Source: CALLCD01 sp039817885 (GTDB taxonomy: Bacteria; Pseudomonadota; Alphaproteobacteria; Caulobacterales; Hyphomonadaceae). From it: a DNA stretch of 11,464 nucleotides. Shown piece after piece: positions 1-6,627 of the stretch. Location of the stretch: contig JBCBUY010000107.1 in assembly GCA_039817885.1 (NCBI GenBank), forward strand, positions 1-11,464, given 5' to 3'. The notes beneath the pieces are model-generated. The model had not been told where the DNA came from and ran no database searches. It saw only the letters and a list, made by a program, of their open reading frames with translations. Each line of letters begins with the position of its first letter. Within the stretch, counting starts at the first letter, position 1. A program made the translations under genes and the position numbers.

Positions 1-409
1 TCTTTGCTGCGGCAATTCCTTGACGGATTCGTGTGCTCATAATTCCAGTTTCAAGTTCAGCGCAAGCGGCTCTGATTGTGAAGTTGAACACGCCCTCAGG
101 CGTTTCGAAATCGTATTCCCATCCCACAGCCTCAAAACTCACGCCGCGTGCTCGTAGAGCGTCAACCTGGGTCAGTGCTTCTGAGGTGCAACGGAAAGCA
201 CGGTCAACGTCCCATACCACAAGTGTGTCACCAGATTTCAACTTTGAGAGAACGTCCTCAAACACAGGTCGATGGGACGACGTTGCTGATACACCTTCTT
301 CTACGAAGACAGCATCGCAAACCTCCGACAGGCCGTCGATTTGTCTCGCGGGAGACTGTCTGTCAGTCGAGGTCCGAATATAGCCGAGCCGTTTGCCGTG
401 GCGTACCAC
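1..409 (-). CDS. Serine recombinase (resolvase/invertase family), N-terminal part, cut by window edge
   Basis: Site-specific DNA recombinase of the serine family; such enzymes cut and rejoin DNA at short palindromic sites through a Ser-DNA covalent bond. The 136 visible residues hold the catalytic domain: YIRTSTDRQ near residue 9 (nucleophile Ser in R-x-S-T), then EEGVSATSSHRPVFEDVL, then GDTLVVWDVDRAF with the conserved D-R, and an ELETGIMSTRIRQGIAAAK stretch at the start of the long E helix. The DNA-binding C-terminus lies beyond position 1, so resolvase, invertase and large integrase types cannot be told apart from length. I chose the GTG at 409-407 because AAAGGA lies just upstream at suitable spacing. 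The paired palindromic sites at 461-614 lie immediately upstream, the usual place for the sites and operator of such an enzyme. The family is confident, the subtype is not. Confidence 0.88.
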   Translation of the reverse strand, partial: MVRHGKRLGYIRTSTDRQSPARQIDGLSEVCDAVFVEEGVSATSSHRPVFEDVLSKLKSGDTLVVWDVDRAFRCTSEALTQVDALRARGVSFEAVGWEYDFETPEGVFNFTIRAACAELETGIMSTRIRQGIAAAK

Positions 410-460
410 AGGTGATCCTTTCTGTTCGCGAAGCTTGTTGCCCTCTCACTTGCTCAAAAG

Positions 461-614
461 GTGACAAAACCATTCGTTTTGTCCTGCAGGGCAAATTGGA
501 GATCGGCTTGGAATCTCGATTCTTGAGAGTCCTTAATGATCAAGCACTTAGTAAAATAGAGAAACCGGATTAGAACAGCAAGGTCAAACAGGCCAAAACG
601 AATGGTTTTGTCAC
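461..614. repeat. Pair of 21-bp inverted palindromic sites upstream of the serine recombinase
   Basis: Positions 461-481 and 594-614 are exact reverse complements over 21 bp (arm begins GTGACAAAACCATTCG). The left copy is itself a dyad: GACAAAAC, spacer CATTC, GTTTTGTC at 463-483. The right copy has the same dyad with one mismatch. The asymmetric centre gives each copy a direction, and the two face each other across 112 bp. Serine recombinases bind dyads of roughly this size, so these may be crossover or accessory sites and also an autoregulatory operator. The intervening DNA holds no convincing gene. A small transposon-like unit with terminal repeats is an alternative, but no flanking target duplication is evident. 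Confidence 0.7.
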
Positions 615-651
615 ATAAATACAGGGTGCTAGCTGAGGTTTGCCTGCACCC

Positions 652-1161
652 ATGTCTGTATCCCCCATTTTTGCGTTTTGCCTTGATGCCCTCGGCATTG
701 CCTTAGCAATTCTGGATTTCACAGGCGCAAGCCGCCGTATCGAAGAAAGACTCGCAACGTATCGCGATTGGGAAAAAGCTCAGGCCGAACGATCGAAAGT
801 ACACAGGAGTGAGCTTGTAAGTGGAGCTTGGCCCAAATGGATGAAGCATACGATGGTATCCCTGTTCCTTGCGGGGCCGCCGATCATTCTTCTAACGCTC
901 TATCTCTATTGGGATCAGACTCATTTGAGTCGATGGACAGAGGGCTGGCCTAGTTGGGCGTTTGGAATACTAATTGCCGCCTTACCCGGGATCTACTTGA
1001 TTTACATGCTGCTCGTCGCATTATTCACGATGTCGCTCAGTGTTTGGTGGTCATCCACCCTACATCGGATTTTTTGGGCATTGAGCCGCCCACCAGCAGG
1101 CATAATGGGCACTGTCGGTTTAACACTCACACTCGCAAGCAATCTGAGAGTGGGGTGGTAA
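652..1161 (+). CDS. Hypothetical membrane protein (169 residues)
   Basis: I do not recognise this protein. It has hydrophobic stretches at about residues 5-23, 66-86, 102-132 and 148-164, separated by a basic/acidic cytoplasmic-type segment (SRRIEERLATYRDWEKAQAERSK, roughly 27-50) that could be a short helix. This suggests a three- or four-span inner membrane protein. A TTG at 640 could extend it by four residues, but GAGG at 635-638 is far too close to that codon; the ATG at 652 lies 13 nt downstream of it, which is long but usable. It stands alone on the plus strand, with the recombinase sites upstream and a convergent small membrane-protein gene 20 bp downstream. Coding is supported by the amphipathic pattern and composition. 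No function can be assigned. Confidence 0.6.
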   Translation: MSVSPIFAFCLDALGIALAILDFTGASRRIEERLATYRDWEKAQAERSKVHRSELVSGAWPKWMKHTMVSLFLAGPPIILLTLYLYWDQTHLSRWTEGWPSWAFGILIAALPGIYLIYMLLVALFTMSLSVWWSSTLHRIFWALSRPPAGIMGTVGLTLTLASNLRVGW

Positions 1162-1181
1162 CGGATACGGCTTCAACTAGG

Positions 1182-1442
1182 TTACGTGTTGGAAGCTAAC
1201 CCAGGCGCTCTGTTTCTTGCATTGGAGATAATCGGCTCTTGGCTGTTCTGGTAAGCCCATAATGTAGGCCCAACCGAACCTGCGAGCGCGACTAACCCAC
1301 CCGCAAATGCCGCTGCCACTATCGGCACGCCCAGAAACATCAATGATGCTCCTATCCCAACACCAGCTGTCACAGACAATCCAACTCCCGAAGCAGCTTC
1401 CTTGAAGAATTTTCCTAAATCTATTTTTCTGTTTCGTAGCAA
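1182..1442 (-). CDS. Small glycine/alanine-rich membrane protein (86 residues)
   Basis: Unrecognised small protein with a charged N-terminus (MLRNRKIDLGKFFKEA), then two glycine- and alanine-rich hydrophobic segments at about 19-37 and 40-60, and a short polar tail. The shape is that of a hairpin membrane protein; holin-like or toxin-like roles are possible but nothing in the sequence proves either. The start is TTG at 1442, supported by GAGG four bases upstream and by a good promoter about 30 bp further up. A competing frame (start 1452) gives a cysteine- and tryptophan-rich product without membrane logic and was not chosen. An imperfect hairpin at 1170-1196 lies between its stop and the convergent upstream gene. 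Confidence 0.5.
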   Translation of the reverse strand: MLRNRKIDLGKFFKEAASGVGLSVTAGVGIGASLMFLGVPIVAAAFAGGLVALAGSVGPTLWAYQNSQEPIISNARNRAPGLASNT

Positions 1443-1468
1443 TACGCCTCACTTTGTTATTATGGAAT

Positions 1469-1498
1469 ATAATAGCAAAGATGTAGACTGAAAGTCAA
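1469..1498 (-). promoter_or_regulatory. Sigma70-like promoter for the 86-residue membrane protein
   Basis: Reading the minus strand, TTGACT (1498-1493) is followed by an 18-bp spacer and TATTAT (1474-1469). Transcription would begin around 1462, some 20 bp before the TTG start at 1442. The surrounding 80 bp are markedly AT-rich compared with their neighbours. Confidence 0.5.
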
Positions 1499-1532
1499 TA
1501 TAATCTGTATACTGACTATATCGATGGGGTGG

Positions 1533-2633
1533 TCATTGGCTGTAGTCGGTACCCATCATATAAGACCAGCAAAGGCAGCCTAGAACCCCGGCATCCGGTG
1601 AAGACCACGGCTTTATATGCGCTTCTGGGTGATACTGCATTTCATAATCGGGAAAATAAACCGTCTGATTAGGATGCAAATCATTGCGCAAATAATTAGA
1701 GTAGATAGATCGAATTTTTGGCAGCAGAAATTTATTTTCTATTACCCGACCTCCAAGTAACATCACGGTTGGCGCAAAGAAAAAAACCGTCTGCATCAAT
1801 GCTTGAGCTAGATAGTACGCGATAACATTCAGCCTATAGTCGTAAGAAGGCAAGCGAGGAATATCTTCCGGGTTTAAGTCATAGCGCTCTTTTAAGGCCG
1901 ATAGCGACAACATACCCTCCAAGCACGGCAAAAAATGAGCCCCGCAACTTTCGAGAGACAGCTTATCGAAGACATCGTCACTGTGCAGATGTACTGACAT
2001 ATGGCCAATTTCTGGACTTGCGTCCCCCTGAAACAGATTGCCACGCGAAAGCAACGCACCACCTATGCCAGTGTCAGCCAGAAGATAAAATACTGTGTCA
2101 TCGAGCGGTCCCTCCGCTTCGACCCGCCCCAAGCGGCGGTAACGGTAATGCTCTCCTAGGACAAAGGCTTCGGCATCTTTCAGCACGAAGCCGACTGGAG
2201 GTCTCCCTTTGGCTCGTTTGTGCAGTTCGCGATTTAATTCTTTTTCTATCTCAAACCCCGACCACTTTGGAGATCGACAGCCTTGCGTTATCCGCCGTAG
2301 CTTGGGTGTGCCGTAGGTCACCTCAGCTGCTGTGCTCCCAGGCTTGATATATCCCCCTTCATACGGACCCAACGTTGCGAGCGTTATAGCTTCGAGCTTC
2401 TCAAAGTCACAGTGCTTTGAAATTTCGTCGATTGCTTTGATGAGATCGTCTTTTGCAGAGTCACCACAAGGAAACCGTCTCGCTGTTTTCTCCCCGTCCC
2501 GATTCAGTAAAGAGGTATCCGAACTGATCTTCGCCGAAGTCCAGTGATTACCTCTATGTTCGTAGGTTGCGAGAGCCCAGATAATCTCGTCATCTGCGAA
2601 GAATACGCCAGCCAGCGAATAGTCATTATCCAT
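1533..2633 (-). CDS. ROK-family (fructokinase-like) protein with degenerate N-terminal nucleotide motif
   Basis: ROK proteins are sugar kinases or sugar-sensing repressors with the actin-like ATPase fold. The protein has the family core: LGPYEGGY...YGTPK (88-111), the catalytic-Asp segment KDAEAFVLGEH (D153), and ADTGIGGALLSRGNLFQG...PEIGH (186-211). The zinc-site region has H211, C230, H233 and C237 followed by LEG, and LGGRV and a DAGVLG tail follow. The C-x2-H-x3-C-LEG layout resembles bacterial fructokinases. The first phosphate-binding loop, normally D-x-G-G-T-K, is not recognisable: the N-terminus reads DYSLAGVFFADDEIIWA. At 366 residues it is longer than typical kinases of about 300 and has no N-terminal HTH, so it is not a classical ROK repressor. 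It lies 85 bp downstream of higA on the same strand. A catalytically altered or repurposed sugar kinase is plausible. Confidence 0.75.
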   Translation of the reverse strand: MDNDYSLAGVFFADDEIIWALATYEHRGNHWTSAKISSDTSLLNRDGEKTARRFPCGDSAKDDLIKAIDEISKHCDFEKLEAITLATLGPYEGGYIKPGSTAAEVTYGTPKLRRITQGCRSPKWSGFEIEKELNRELHKRAKGRPPVGFVLKDAEAFVLGEHYRYRRLGRVEAEGPLDDTVFYLLADTGIGGALLSRGNLFQGDASPEIGHMSVHLHSDDVFDKLSLESCGAHFLPCLEGMLSLSALKERYDLNPEDIPRLPSYDYRLNVIAYYLAQALMQTVFFFAPTVMLLGGRVIENKFLLPKIRSIYSNYLRNDLHPNQTVYFPDYEMQYHPEAHIKPWSSPDAGVLGCLCWSYMMGTDYSQ

Positions 2634-2718
2634 AGATCTGTCGTAAGCAGCACCAGAAAAACTGCAAGTTGTTTATGCTCGGCCTGACCAACTACATCGG
2701 CATTGAAATCATCGCGCT

Positions 2719-3024
2719 CTATCCGCGCTCGAATGGACGCACGTTCAACTCTTTCGCTTTCGCCCGAATAGTCACAGAATCGTAGAGCGCTTGCATGCGC
2801 AAAAGGAGATCGGCTTTAACATCGAACGCTAGCTCGATCCGCAAGGCCATCTCAGGAGAAAGCGAAGCTTTCTCATTGACGAGATCAGAGAGCGTCGCAA
2901 AGCGCACACCCAGATGCTCTGCCGCTTTGGTGATCGACAGCCCTATCTCATCCAGAATCTCAACACGAATGAACTGCCCCGGATGAGCGGGCGGCATGCC
3001 CATTTTGAGTTTGTCCTGTCCCAT
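2719..3024 (-). CDS. higA: HigA-family antitoxin (HTH-XRE)
   Basis: Antitoxin of a type II toxin-antitoxin pair; it binds and neutralises the HigB mRNA interferase and represses the operon. The 101 residues match the HigA/VapI family: PPAHPGQFIRVEILDEIGLSITKAAEHLGV (11-40), then the second helix pair of the HTH, RFATLSDLVNEKASLSPEMALRIELAF (41-67), and a helical tail LLLRMQALYDS. The ATG at 3024 overlaps the last base of the toxin stop (TGATG), which fixes the start; an upstream in-frame ATG at 3114 would lie inside the toxin gene. Toxin-first order is typical of higBA. It probably stabilises the accessory element. Confidence 0.93.
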   Translation of the reverse strand: MGQDKLKMGMPPAHPGQFIRVEILDEIGLSITKAAEHLGVRFATLSDLVNEKASLSPEMALRIELAFDVKADLLLRMQALYDSVTIRAKAKELNVRPFERG

Positions 3025-3308
3025 CAGTGGTAGTCCTCTAGGTTCAAATCGTGGATGACGTTGTCCTTCACCGTGAAGGTCAGCCGCCAATTTCCACTGA
3101 CAGAGATCGACCACACACCCGCCCTATCGCCTTTTAGCTGGTGAATACGCCAGCCCGGTGGACCTTCAAGGCTTTCCACATCTGCAGCTACCTCAAGTGC
3201 TGTCAGAATGTTTTGCAGACGCAAGACTAAGTCTTGCCGTAAGCCTTTGCTGTCTCCACTCGTAAAATACGCGAGTAGGCCTTTGTGTTGTATCGATGCG
3301 ATCTCCAT
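3024..3308 (-). CDS. higB: HigB-family toxin (RelE-like mRNA interferase)
   Basis: Toxin of the HigBA pair, a RelE-fold endoribonuclease that cleaves ribosome-bound mRNA in the cytoplasm. The 94 residues carry the family signature: HKGLLAYF at 8-15, a central LVLRLQNILTALEVA helix, PPGWRIHQLKGDRAGVWSISVSGNWRLTF (50-78) and the closing DLNLEDYH. The conserved basic/aromatic residues of the active face (K59, R62, W66, N72, R74) and the final DYH are intact, so the toxin looks functional. AGGA lies seven bases before the ATG at 3308. The gene is first in a two-gene operon and is controlled by the palindrome-overlapped promoter directly upstream. Confidence 0.94.
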   Translation of the reverse strand: MEIASIQHKGLLAYFTSGDSKGLRQDLVLRLQNILTALEVAADVESLEGPPGWRIHQLKGDRAGVWSISVSGNWRLTFTVKDNVIHDLNLEDYH

Positions 3309-3323
3309 TGTTGCGTCCTATCT

Positions 3324-3353
3324 ATTATACGGTATTACCGTATAGATTTGCAA
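3324..3353 (-). promoter_or_regulatory. higBA promoter with embedded operator palindrome
   Basis: On the minus strand TTGCAA (3353-3348), an 18-bp spacer and a consensus TATAAT (3329-3324) form a strong promoter. A perfect 9-1-9 palindrome, TATACGGTA-N-TACCGTATA (3326-3344), fills most of the spacer and covers part of the -10 box. It is ideally placed for repression by HigA or the HigBA complex. The element type is known from other higBA operons; the assignment here rests on position and symmetry. Confidence 0.75.
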
Positions 3354-3474
3354 GTTCATTCTTAAGACGAAGCCTAGCACTCAAAATCGGTTCAAAATCC
3401 CCGAACAGTATGGGGACGGATCATTTGCAATTGTCAGGCTTGGGTCAGTTTTGCTAATTTCTGTGGATCGCAAG

Positions 3475-3580
3475 TTATGCGCGGTGAAACCGCGCCCTTG
3501 CCAAGGGTGGGGCAAGCCCCTCCCGTTGGATCCCTCCCCATGACGATGTTTGTTGAGGAGCTCTGCTCCTCGAAACATCA
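3475..3580. other. Putative origin of transfer (oriT) region upstream of the mob genes
   Basis: This stretch of the roughly 340-bp gene-free interval between higB and mobC is dense in inverted repeats. They are GCGCGGT-gaa-ACCGCGC (3479-3495), CCCTT-gcc-AAGGG (3495-3507), GGGGC-aa-GCCCC (3509-3520) and a large hairpin GATGTTT/GAGGAGC-tct-GCTCCTC/AAACATC (3545-3579). The first repeat runs directly into GCGCCCTT. That core, GCGCCCT just after an inverted repeat with a GAA loop, recalls the nick region of RSF1010/R1162-type origins. Location beside mobC and the relaxase fits. The remainder (3354-3474 and 3581-3648) shows only a short TCAAAATC direct repeat. The nick position cannot be proven from sequence alone. 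Confidence 0.5.
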
Positions 3581-3648
3581 TCAGGGCTTCGCCCGCATGC
3601 GGCAGCCTTGGTCTCGTATCATGGGGATACAAACCATGGACAATTGAT

Positions 3649-4029
3649 ATGACCGCAGCCAGTGGCTCGGAGACCCGGATCAGGGGTAACACCGTTGGTG
3701 TTCGGCTCTCCGATACAGAAAAAGAAAAGATCACAATGAAGGCCGACAGACACCGTGTGTCCGTCAGTGCCTTCATGCGTGAATCTGCTTTGTCTATTGG
3801 AGAGGAAGAAATCTCCTCTCCGTCAAAAGCACCACGCATCAGCGTAAGCGAGAGCCAACAGATTGCTCTGGTGCTGGCCTGTCTCGGGCGGATGGCAGAT
3901 CTCGTCTCAGATTTTGAGAATGACGAATACGGGTCTGCATCCTCCCGTATGATTCTTCTTGCCGCATTACGGCGAGAGATCATGGCGGTGCGCGATCTAT
4001 GCTTCAAAGCCTTGAGGCGCAGGCCATGA
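3649..4029 (+). CDS. mobC: MobC-like mobilization accessory protein
   Basis: Relaxosome accessory protein that would bind oriT and assist the relaxase in nicking during conjugative mobilization. The 126 residues begin with a basic segment and a ribbon-helix-helix-like region, RIRGNTVGVRLSDTEKEKITMKADRHRVSVSAFMRESAL (about 10-48), the usual opening of MobC proteins. The C-terminal part, LVLACLGRMADLVSDFEN...ILLAALRREIMAVRDLCFKALRRRP, is helical, as in the family. ATG 3649 was chosen over an in-frame ATG at 3550, which lies inside the large hairpin of the oriT-like region and would add residues with no family resemblance. Its stop overlaps the relaxase start by 4 nt (ATGA), indicating translational coupling. 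The assignment is by motif and neighbourhood; sequence similarity within MobC is always low. Confidence 0.78.
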   Translation: MTAASGSETRIRGNTVGVRLSDTEKEKITMKADRHRVSVSAFMRESALSIGEEEISSPSKAPRISVSESQQIALVLACLGRMADLVSDFENDEYGSASSRMILLAALRREIMAVRDLCFKALRRRP

Positions 4030-5408
4030 TCTTGAAAGGAAACGCCAGAGCCGGAGCTATAGACCTTGCGCTTCATCTCTCTAACGAGCTCGATAACGAG
4101 AAGGTTGAAGTGCACACTCTTCGGGGTGCCGCATCCCTGGATCTGTTTGGTGCTTTCCGCGAGTGGGAGCTGATCTGCCTTCAGACCAAAGCAAAGAAGC
4201 CGTTCTATTCTCTCTCCATCAATCCTGATCCAGCACAGCGGGAGTGGACAGACCGAGAATGGAAACGCGCCATTGAAACTACCGAGACAAAGCTTGGACT
4301 TTCCGGTCAACCATGCGCTGTGGTGTTCCATCACAAGGTTGGAGAAAGTGACGGTCAGCTTCGGAAGCATTGTCATGTCGTCTGGTCACGGATTGACGCT
4401 CGAACACTCAAAGCCGTTCACATGAGCAATGACCGATACAAGCTCAAATCCTGCGCGAAAGACTTATCCAACGAGTTCGGCCTAGAATTGCGTTACGGGC
4501 AAAAAGACAAATCCAAGGGGTTTGATCTCGCGCTTTCTCAGGGACACAATCGTGATCCGGAAACAGCAGCCCAGCGGAAGCAGAAGATTACAGCGCTATG
4601 GGAGACGCATTCGGAGCCGGATGCGTTTGTCACAGCGATGCGCAAAGCAGGGTACATTGTTGCGCGAGGCGATCGCCGGACTTTTGTAGCCGTCGATATC
4701 GACGGTGAAGTTCACTCACTTGCGCGGCAGATTAAGGGCGTGAAAGTCAAGGACGTGAAATCGCGTTTGGGAGATGTCTCGTCTTATCCAGATGTCGAGA
4801 CAGCCAAGGCTGAGCAAGGCGTTTCTCGTAAGGCACAAATCGAGGCCGTGTATCGAAAGGTCGATCAGCCAATTCGGAAAGAGTTGGGCGTTGAACAAAG
4901 GTTGTTTGCGAAGCTGCGCCGGATGGCGAAGCGTAAAGACGAGCTTAGAACCAAACGTCGGCGAAGTCTCGAAGTGGACTCCAAAGACCTGAGAAAACGG
5001 CAGACAGAAGAGCTCGCACTCCTCAGGTCCAAATACCGACAGCGCCAAGTCAAACGATTGACCAAGCATCATCGATCAAAACCAACAGGATTGCTTGGAG
5101 GGCTTCGGGTGATCTTCGGGTACGAGCTCGCGCGTAAGTGGCAGCTGACACGACAGGATCGACACAATGCTCAAGAGCATCAAAAGCGTTTGAAGTTACT
5201 TGCAGATGCACAGACCCAGGAATGGGAGCGGCTGAAACGCCGCGAGGCTATATTGGCGCGGCTGGAGAAGCGCGAAGCCTTCTCACTTCAGAAACTGGCC
5301 AAGAAGCTCGGAGTGTCGAAAGCAAAGAAAGTCGAGATTGAAGCACTTGGCGAAGTGCTCAAGAATTATGGAGCGAAAGAACAACAACGGAGCTTGCGTC
5401 TGGTTTAG
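4026..5408 (+). CDS. Relaxase / mobilization nuclease
   Basis: Nicks one strand at oriT and pilots it into the recipient, using a partner conjugative pore supplied in trans. The 460 residues start with MILKGNARAGAIDLALHLSN, a typical opening of alphaproteobacterial relaxases of the PF03432-like group. The metal-binding histidine motif is VVFHHKVG...RKHCHVVWSRID (99-123), giving H102 or H103, H115 and H117. The nucleophilic tyrosine cannot be assigned with certainty; Y61 in PFYSLSINP is one candidate. From about residue 270 the protein is highly basic and probably coiled-coil (many K, R, Q, E), a common tail in small mobilizable elements. ATG 4026 is preferred to 3999 because of its ATGA overlap with mobC and the family-like N-terminus. 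No type IV secretion or coupling-protein gene is visible, so this is a mobilizable rather than self-transmissible unit. Confidence 0.88.
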   Translation: MILKGNARAGAIDLALHLSNELDNEKVEVHTLRGAASLDLFGAFREWELICLQTKAKKPFYSLSINPDPAQREWTDREWKRAIETTETKLGLSGQPCAVVFHHKVGESDGQLRKHCHVVWSRIDARTLKAVHMSNDRYKLKSCAKDLSNEFGLELRYGQKDKSKGFDLALSQGHNRDPETAAQRKQKITALWETHSEPDAFVTAMRKAGYIVARGDRRTFVAVDIDGEVHSLARQIKGVKVKDVKSRLGDVSSYPDVETAKAEQGVSRKAQIEAVYRKVDQPIRKELGVEQRLFAKLRRMAKRKDELRTKRRRSLEVDSKDLRKRQTEELALLRSKYRQRQVKRLTKHHRSKPTGLLGGLRVIFGYELARKWQLTRQDRHNAQEHQKRLKLLADAQTQEWERLKRREAILARLEKREAFSLQKLAKKLGVSKAKKVEIEALGEVLKNYGAKEQQRSLRLV

Positions 5409-5493
5409 GATCAGCCCCGCCCACTCACCAAAGAGAACAGTTGTGCCCTTCTTCCGCTTCAGGCCGGGCGGCGTATCTCACGCTTAGGCGTCT

Positions 5494-5528
5494 GAATTGT
5501 CCCCCTCGCAGCAGTGAGGGGACAATTC
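5494..5528. terminator. Strong hairpin downstream of the relaxase gene
   Basis: GAATTGTCCCC at 5494-5504 pairs with GGGGACAATTC at 5518-5528, and an inner CTC/GAG pairing with one bulged C extends the stem. It lies about 90 bp after the relaxase stop, between it and the end of the oppositely oriented LuxR-type gene, so it could end transcription from either side. No clear T-run follows, so a rho-independent terminator is not proven. A replication or transfer-related structure is an alternative. The rest of 5409-5614 shows no gene. Confidence 0.35.
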
Positions 5529-5614
5529 ATCCCCCTCCGCTGAAACGGCTCCACACCGCAGGCTCCGAAGAGAACGGATTTGTCCACATCCATCGTTAAG
5601 GTACCATTCACTCG

Positions 5615-5854
5615 CTACGTATCGCGCGGTGTGAGGATAATATTCGCATAGAGCCATACCGCATGAGGCGTCGTTCGCGCTCCCAGGTTTTTACGCGCGG
5701 CTCTCAAATGAATGCTGATTGTCTCTTCTTTCAATCTCAACATGTAAGCGATTTGCTTGGTTCGGTATCCAATGGCGATGAGTTTTAAGACCTGCTCCTG
5801 CCGATTTGAGAGCCGCCGGAGCGAGACGCCCTGACGTTGTTGATCAGTGGGCAT
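5615..5854 (-). CDS. Short LuxR/GerE-type HTH protein (79 residues)
   Basis: DNA-binding protein consisting of little more than a LuxR C-terminal HTH: LSNRQEQVLKLIAIGYRTKQIAYMLRLKEETISIHLRAARKNLGARTTPHAVWLY (15-69). The LS-x-R-E/Q-x-x-VL opening, the G-x-x-x-K-x-I-A turn and the E-T/I-x-x-H recognition helix are all present. It has no receiver, autoinducer or PAS sensor domain, so it is a stand-alone HTH. ATG 5854 is chosen: it overlaps the end of the upstream peptidase gene by 11 nt with GAG six bases before it, and upstream ATGs at 5872 or 5887 would only lengthen the overlap. Co-transcription with the peptidase is likely. Target genes are unknown. Confidence 0.75.
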   Translation of the reverse strand: MPTDQQRQGVSLRRLSNRQEQVLKLIAIGYRTKQIAYMLRLKEETISIHLRAARKNLGARTTPHAVWLYANIILTPRDT

Positions 5855-6311
5855 CCAAATCTCGCTCCACATGCACGTGGGTCGCATAATGATATTCCCC
5901 GTGCCATTCGAGCACTACATCGAAATCATCGCCGAGCAGATCCTGAAGTATTGTGACGATCTGCTCCAACTCTCGGCGAGACAAATTCCGCCCCCTGATA
6001 TCTACGGCCTCTCCGGTGAGATGTTTGCTCCATTTCTGCCGCCAGGTTAGAAACTCTGATCCGGACGTGACCACCGGGGTAACCGCGATACCGGCACGTC
6101 GAAATGCCTCCGTAATTGCTGGTCCGACCGGAGCCATTTCCGGTGCCAATCCATCTATGCTGGCGTCGTGCTTGATATATAGAGGCGCTCCCGATCCTTC
6201 GGGTCCAACCTCAAATAGGGGAGATTTCGCGGCAGCCGCGGCATTGCCGAAAAAGCAAACGACAAGTGCAGCCAGTATACTGATCGTAGTGCGGCTTCGG
6301 AAGACTGTCAT
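5844..6311 (-). CDS. Secreted M15-like zinc peptidase (D-Ala-D-Ala carboxypeptidase type)
   Basis: Predicted exported peptidoglycan peptidase of about 155 residues. It opens with a signal peptide (MTVFRSRTTISILAALVVCFFGNAAAAA, cleavage near residue 28). The catalytic pattern is S-K-H97-x-x-G-x-A-V-D104-I, followed by E135 and H145-V-H147, which matches the H-x(6)-D ... H-x-H zinc arrangement of M15/VanY-like peptidases. The TSG triad ahead of the first histidine is also usual. ATG 6311 is preferred to longer starts because GAGGAG lies nine bases upstream and the signal peptide follows at once. In a mobile element such an enzyme could loosen the wall for transfer or act as an immunity or lysis factor, but this is inference. 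It overlaps the LuxR-type gene downstream. Confidence 0.75.
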   Translation of the reverse strand: MTVFRSRTTISILAALVVCFFGNAAAAAKSPLFEVGPEGSGAPLYIKHDASIDGLAPEMAPVGPAITEAFRRAGIAVTPVVTSGSEFLTWRQKWSKHLTGEAVDIRGRNLSRRELEQIVTILQDLLGDDFDVVLEWHGEYHYATHVHVERDLDAH

Positions 6312-6598
6312 GTTTTGGCACTCCTCGCCTGTTTCGAAGGAGCGCCTCTCCCTCGATTGGGCGTTCAAATTGTTAGGTTTCGAGAAGAGCTGTCTGGCCA
6401 CGGGCGTACTAGCCGCTGAAAAAGGACAAACAACTCTTGTTCGGCTGGGATTCAGTCCAGCACGTTGCATCGCGAATTCGCGGAGTTGATTTTGGTTGGG
6501 TGCGCCGATTGTTACTGCATCGGATACGGACCGACTATCTGCGCTACGTTGCTCCTCTAGTGACTCTGTCTCTCAATCGAGACGCCTCTGACAGATCA

Positions 6599-6627
6599 AA
6601 CATAGTTAACCGACCTCAAAAAGTCAA
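6599..6627 (-). promoter_or_regulatory. Predicted promoter for the M15 peptidase-LuxR pair
   Basis: On the minus strand TTGACT (6627-6622), a 17-bp spacer and TATGTT (6604-6599) form a sigma70-like promoter reading toward the peptidase gene, leaving a leader of about 280 nt with no obvious gene. Most of the spacer and part of the -35 lie in one arm of the 18-bp inverted repeat at 6607-6659, so that arm is well placed to act as an operator. Confidence 0.45.

Noticed and set aside
33..573. Two overlapping plus-strand frames of 116 and 141 codons
   Set aside because: They are antisense to the serine recombinase, whose minus-strand translation contains all the catalytic motifs, and to its upstream sites.
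461..614. Miniature transposon with 21-bp terminal repeats
   Set aside because: No flanking target duplication is visible, and the internal dyad in each arm fits recombinase or operator sites better than transposon ends.
2634..2718. Possible transposase or other gene remnant between ROK and higA
   Set aside because: Short readable stretches occur in two frames, but none gives a recognisable motif, so no feature was called.
3381..4376. Long 331-codon open frame on the minus strand
   Set aside because: It lies antisense to mobC and the relaxase, crosses the oriT-like repeats, and its product has shadow-like composition with no motif; the plus-strand genes show clear family motifs.
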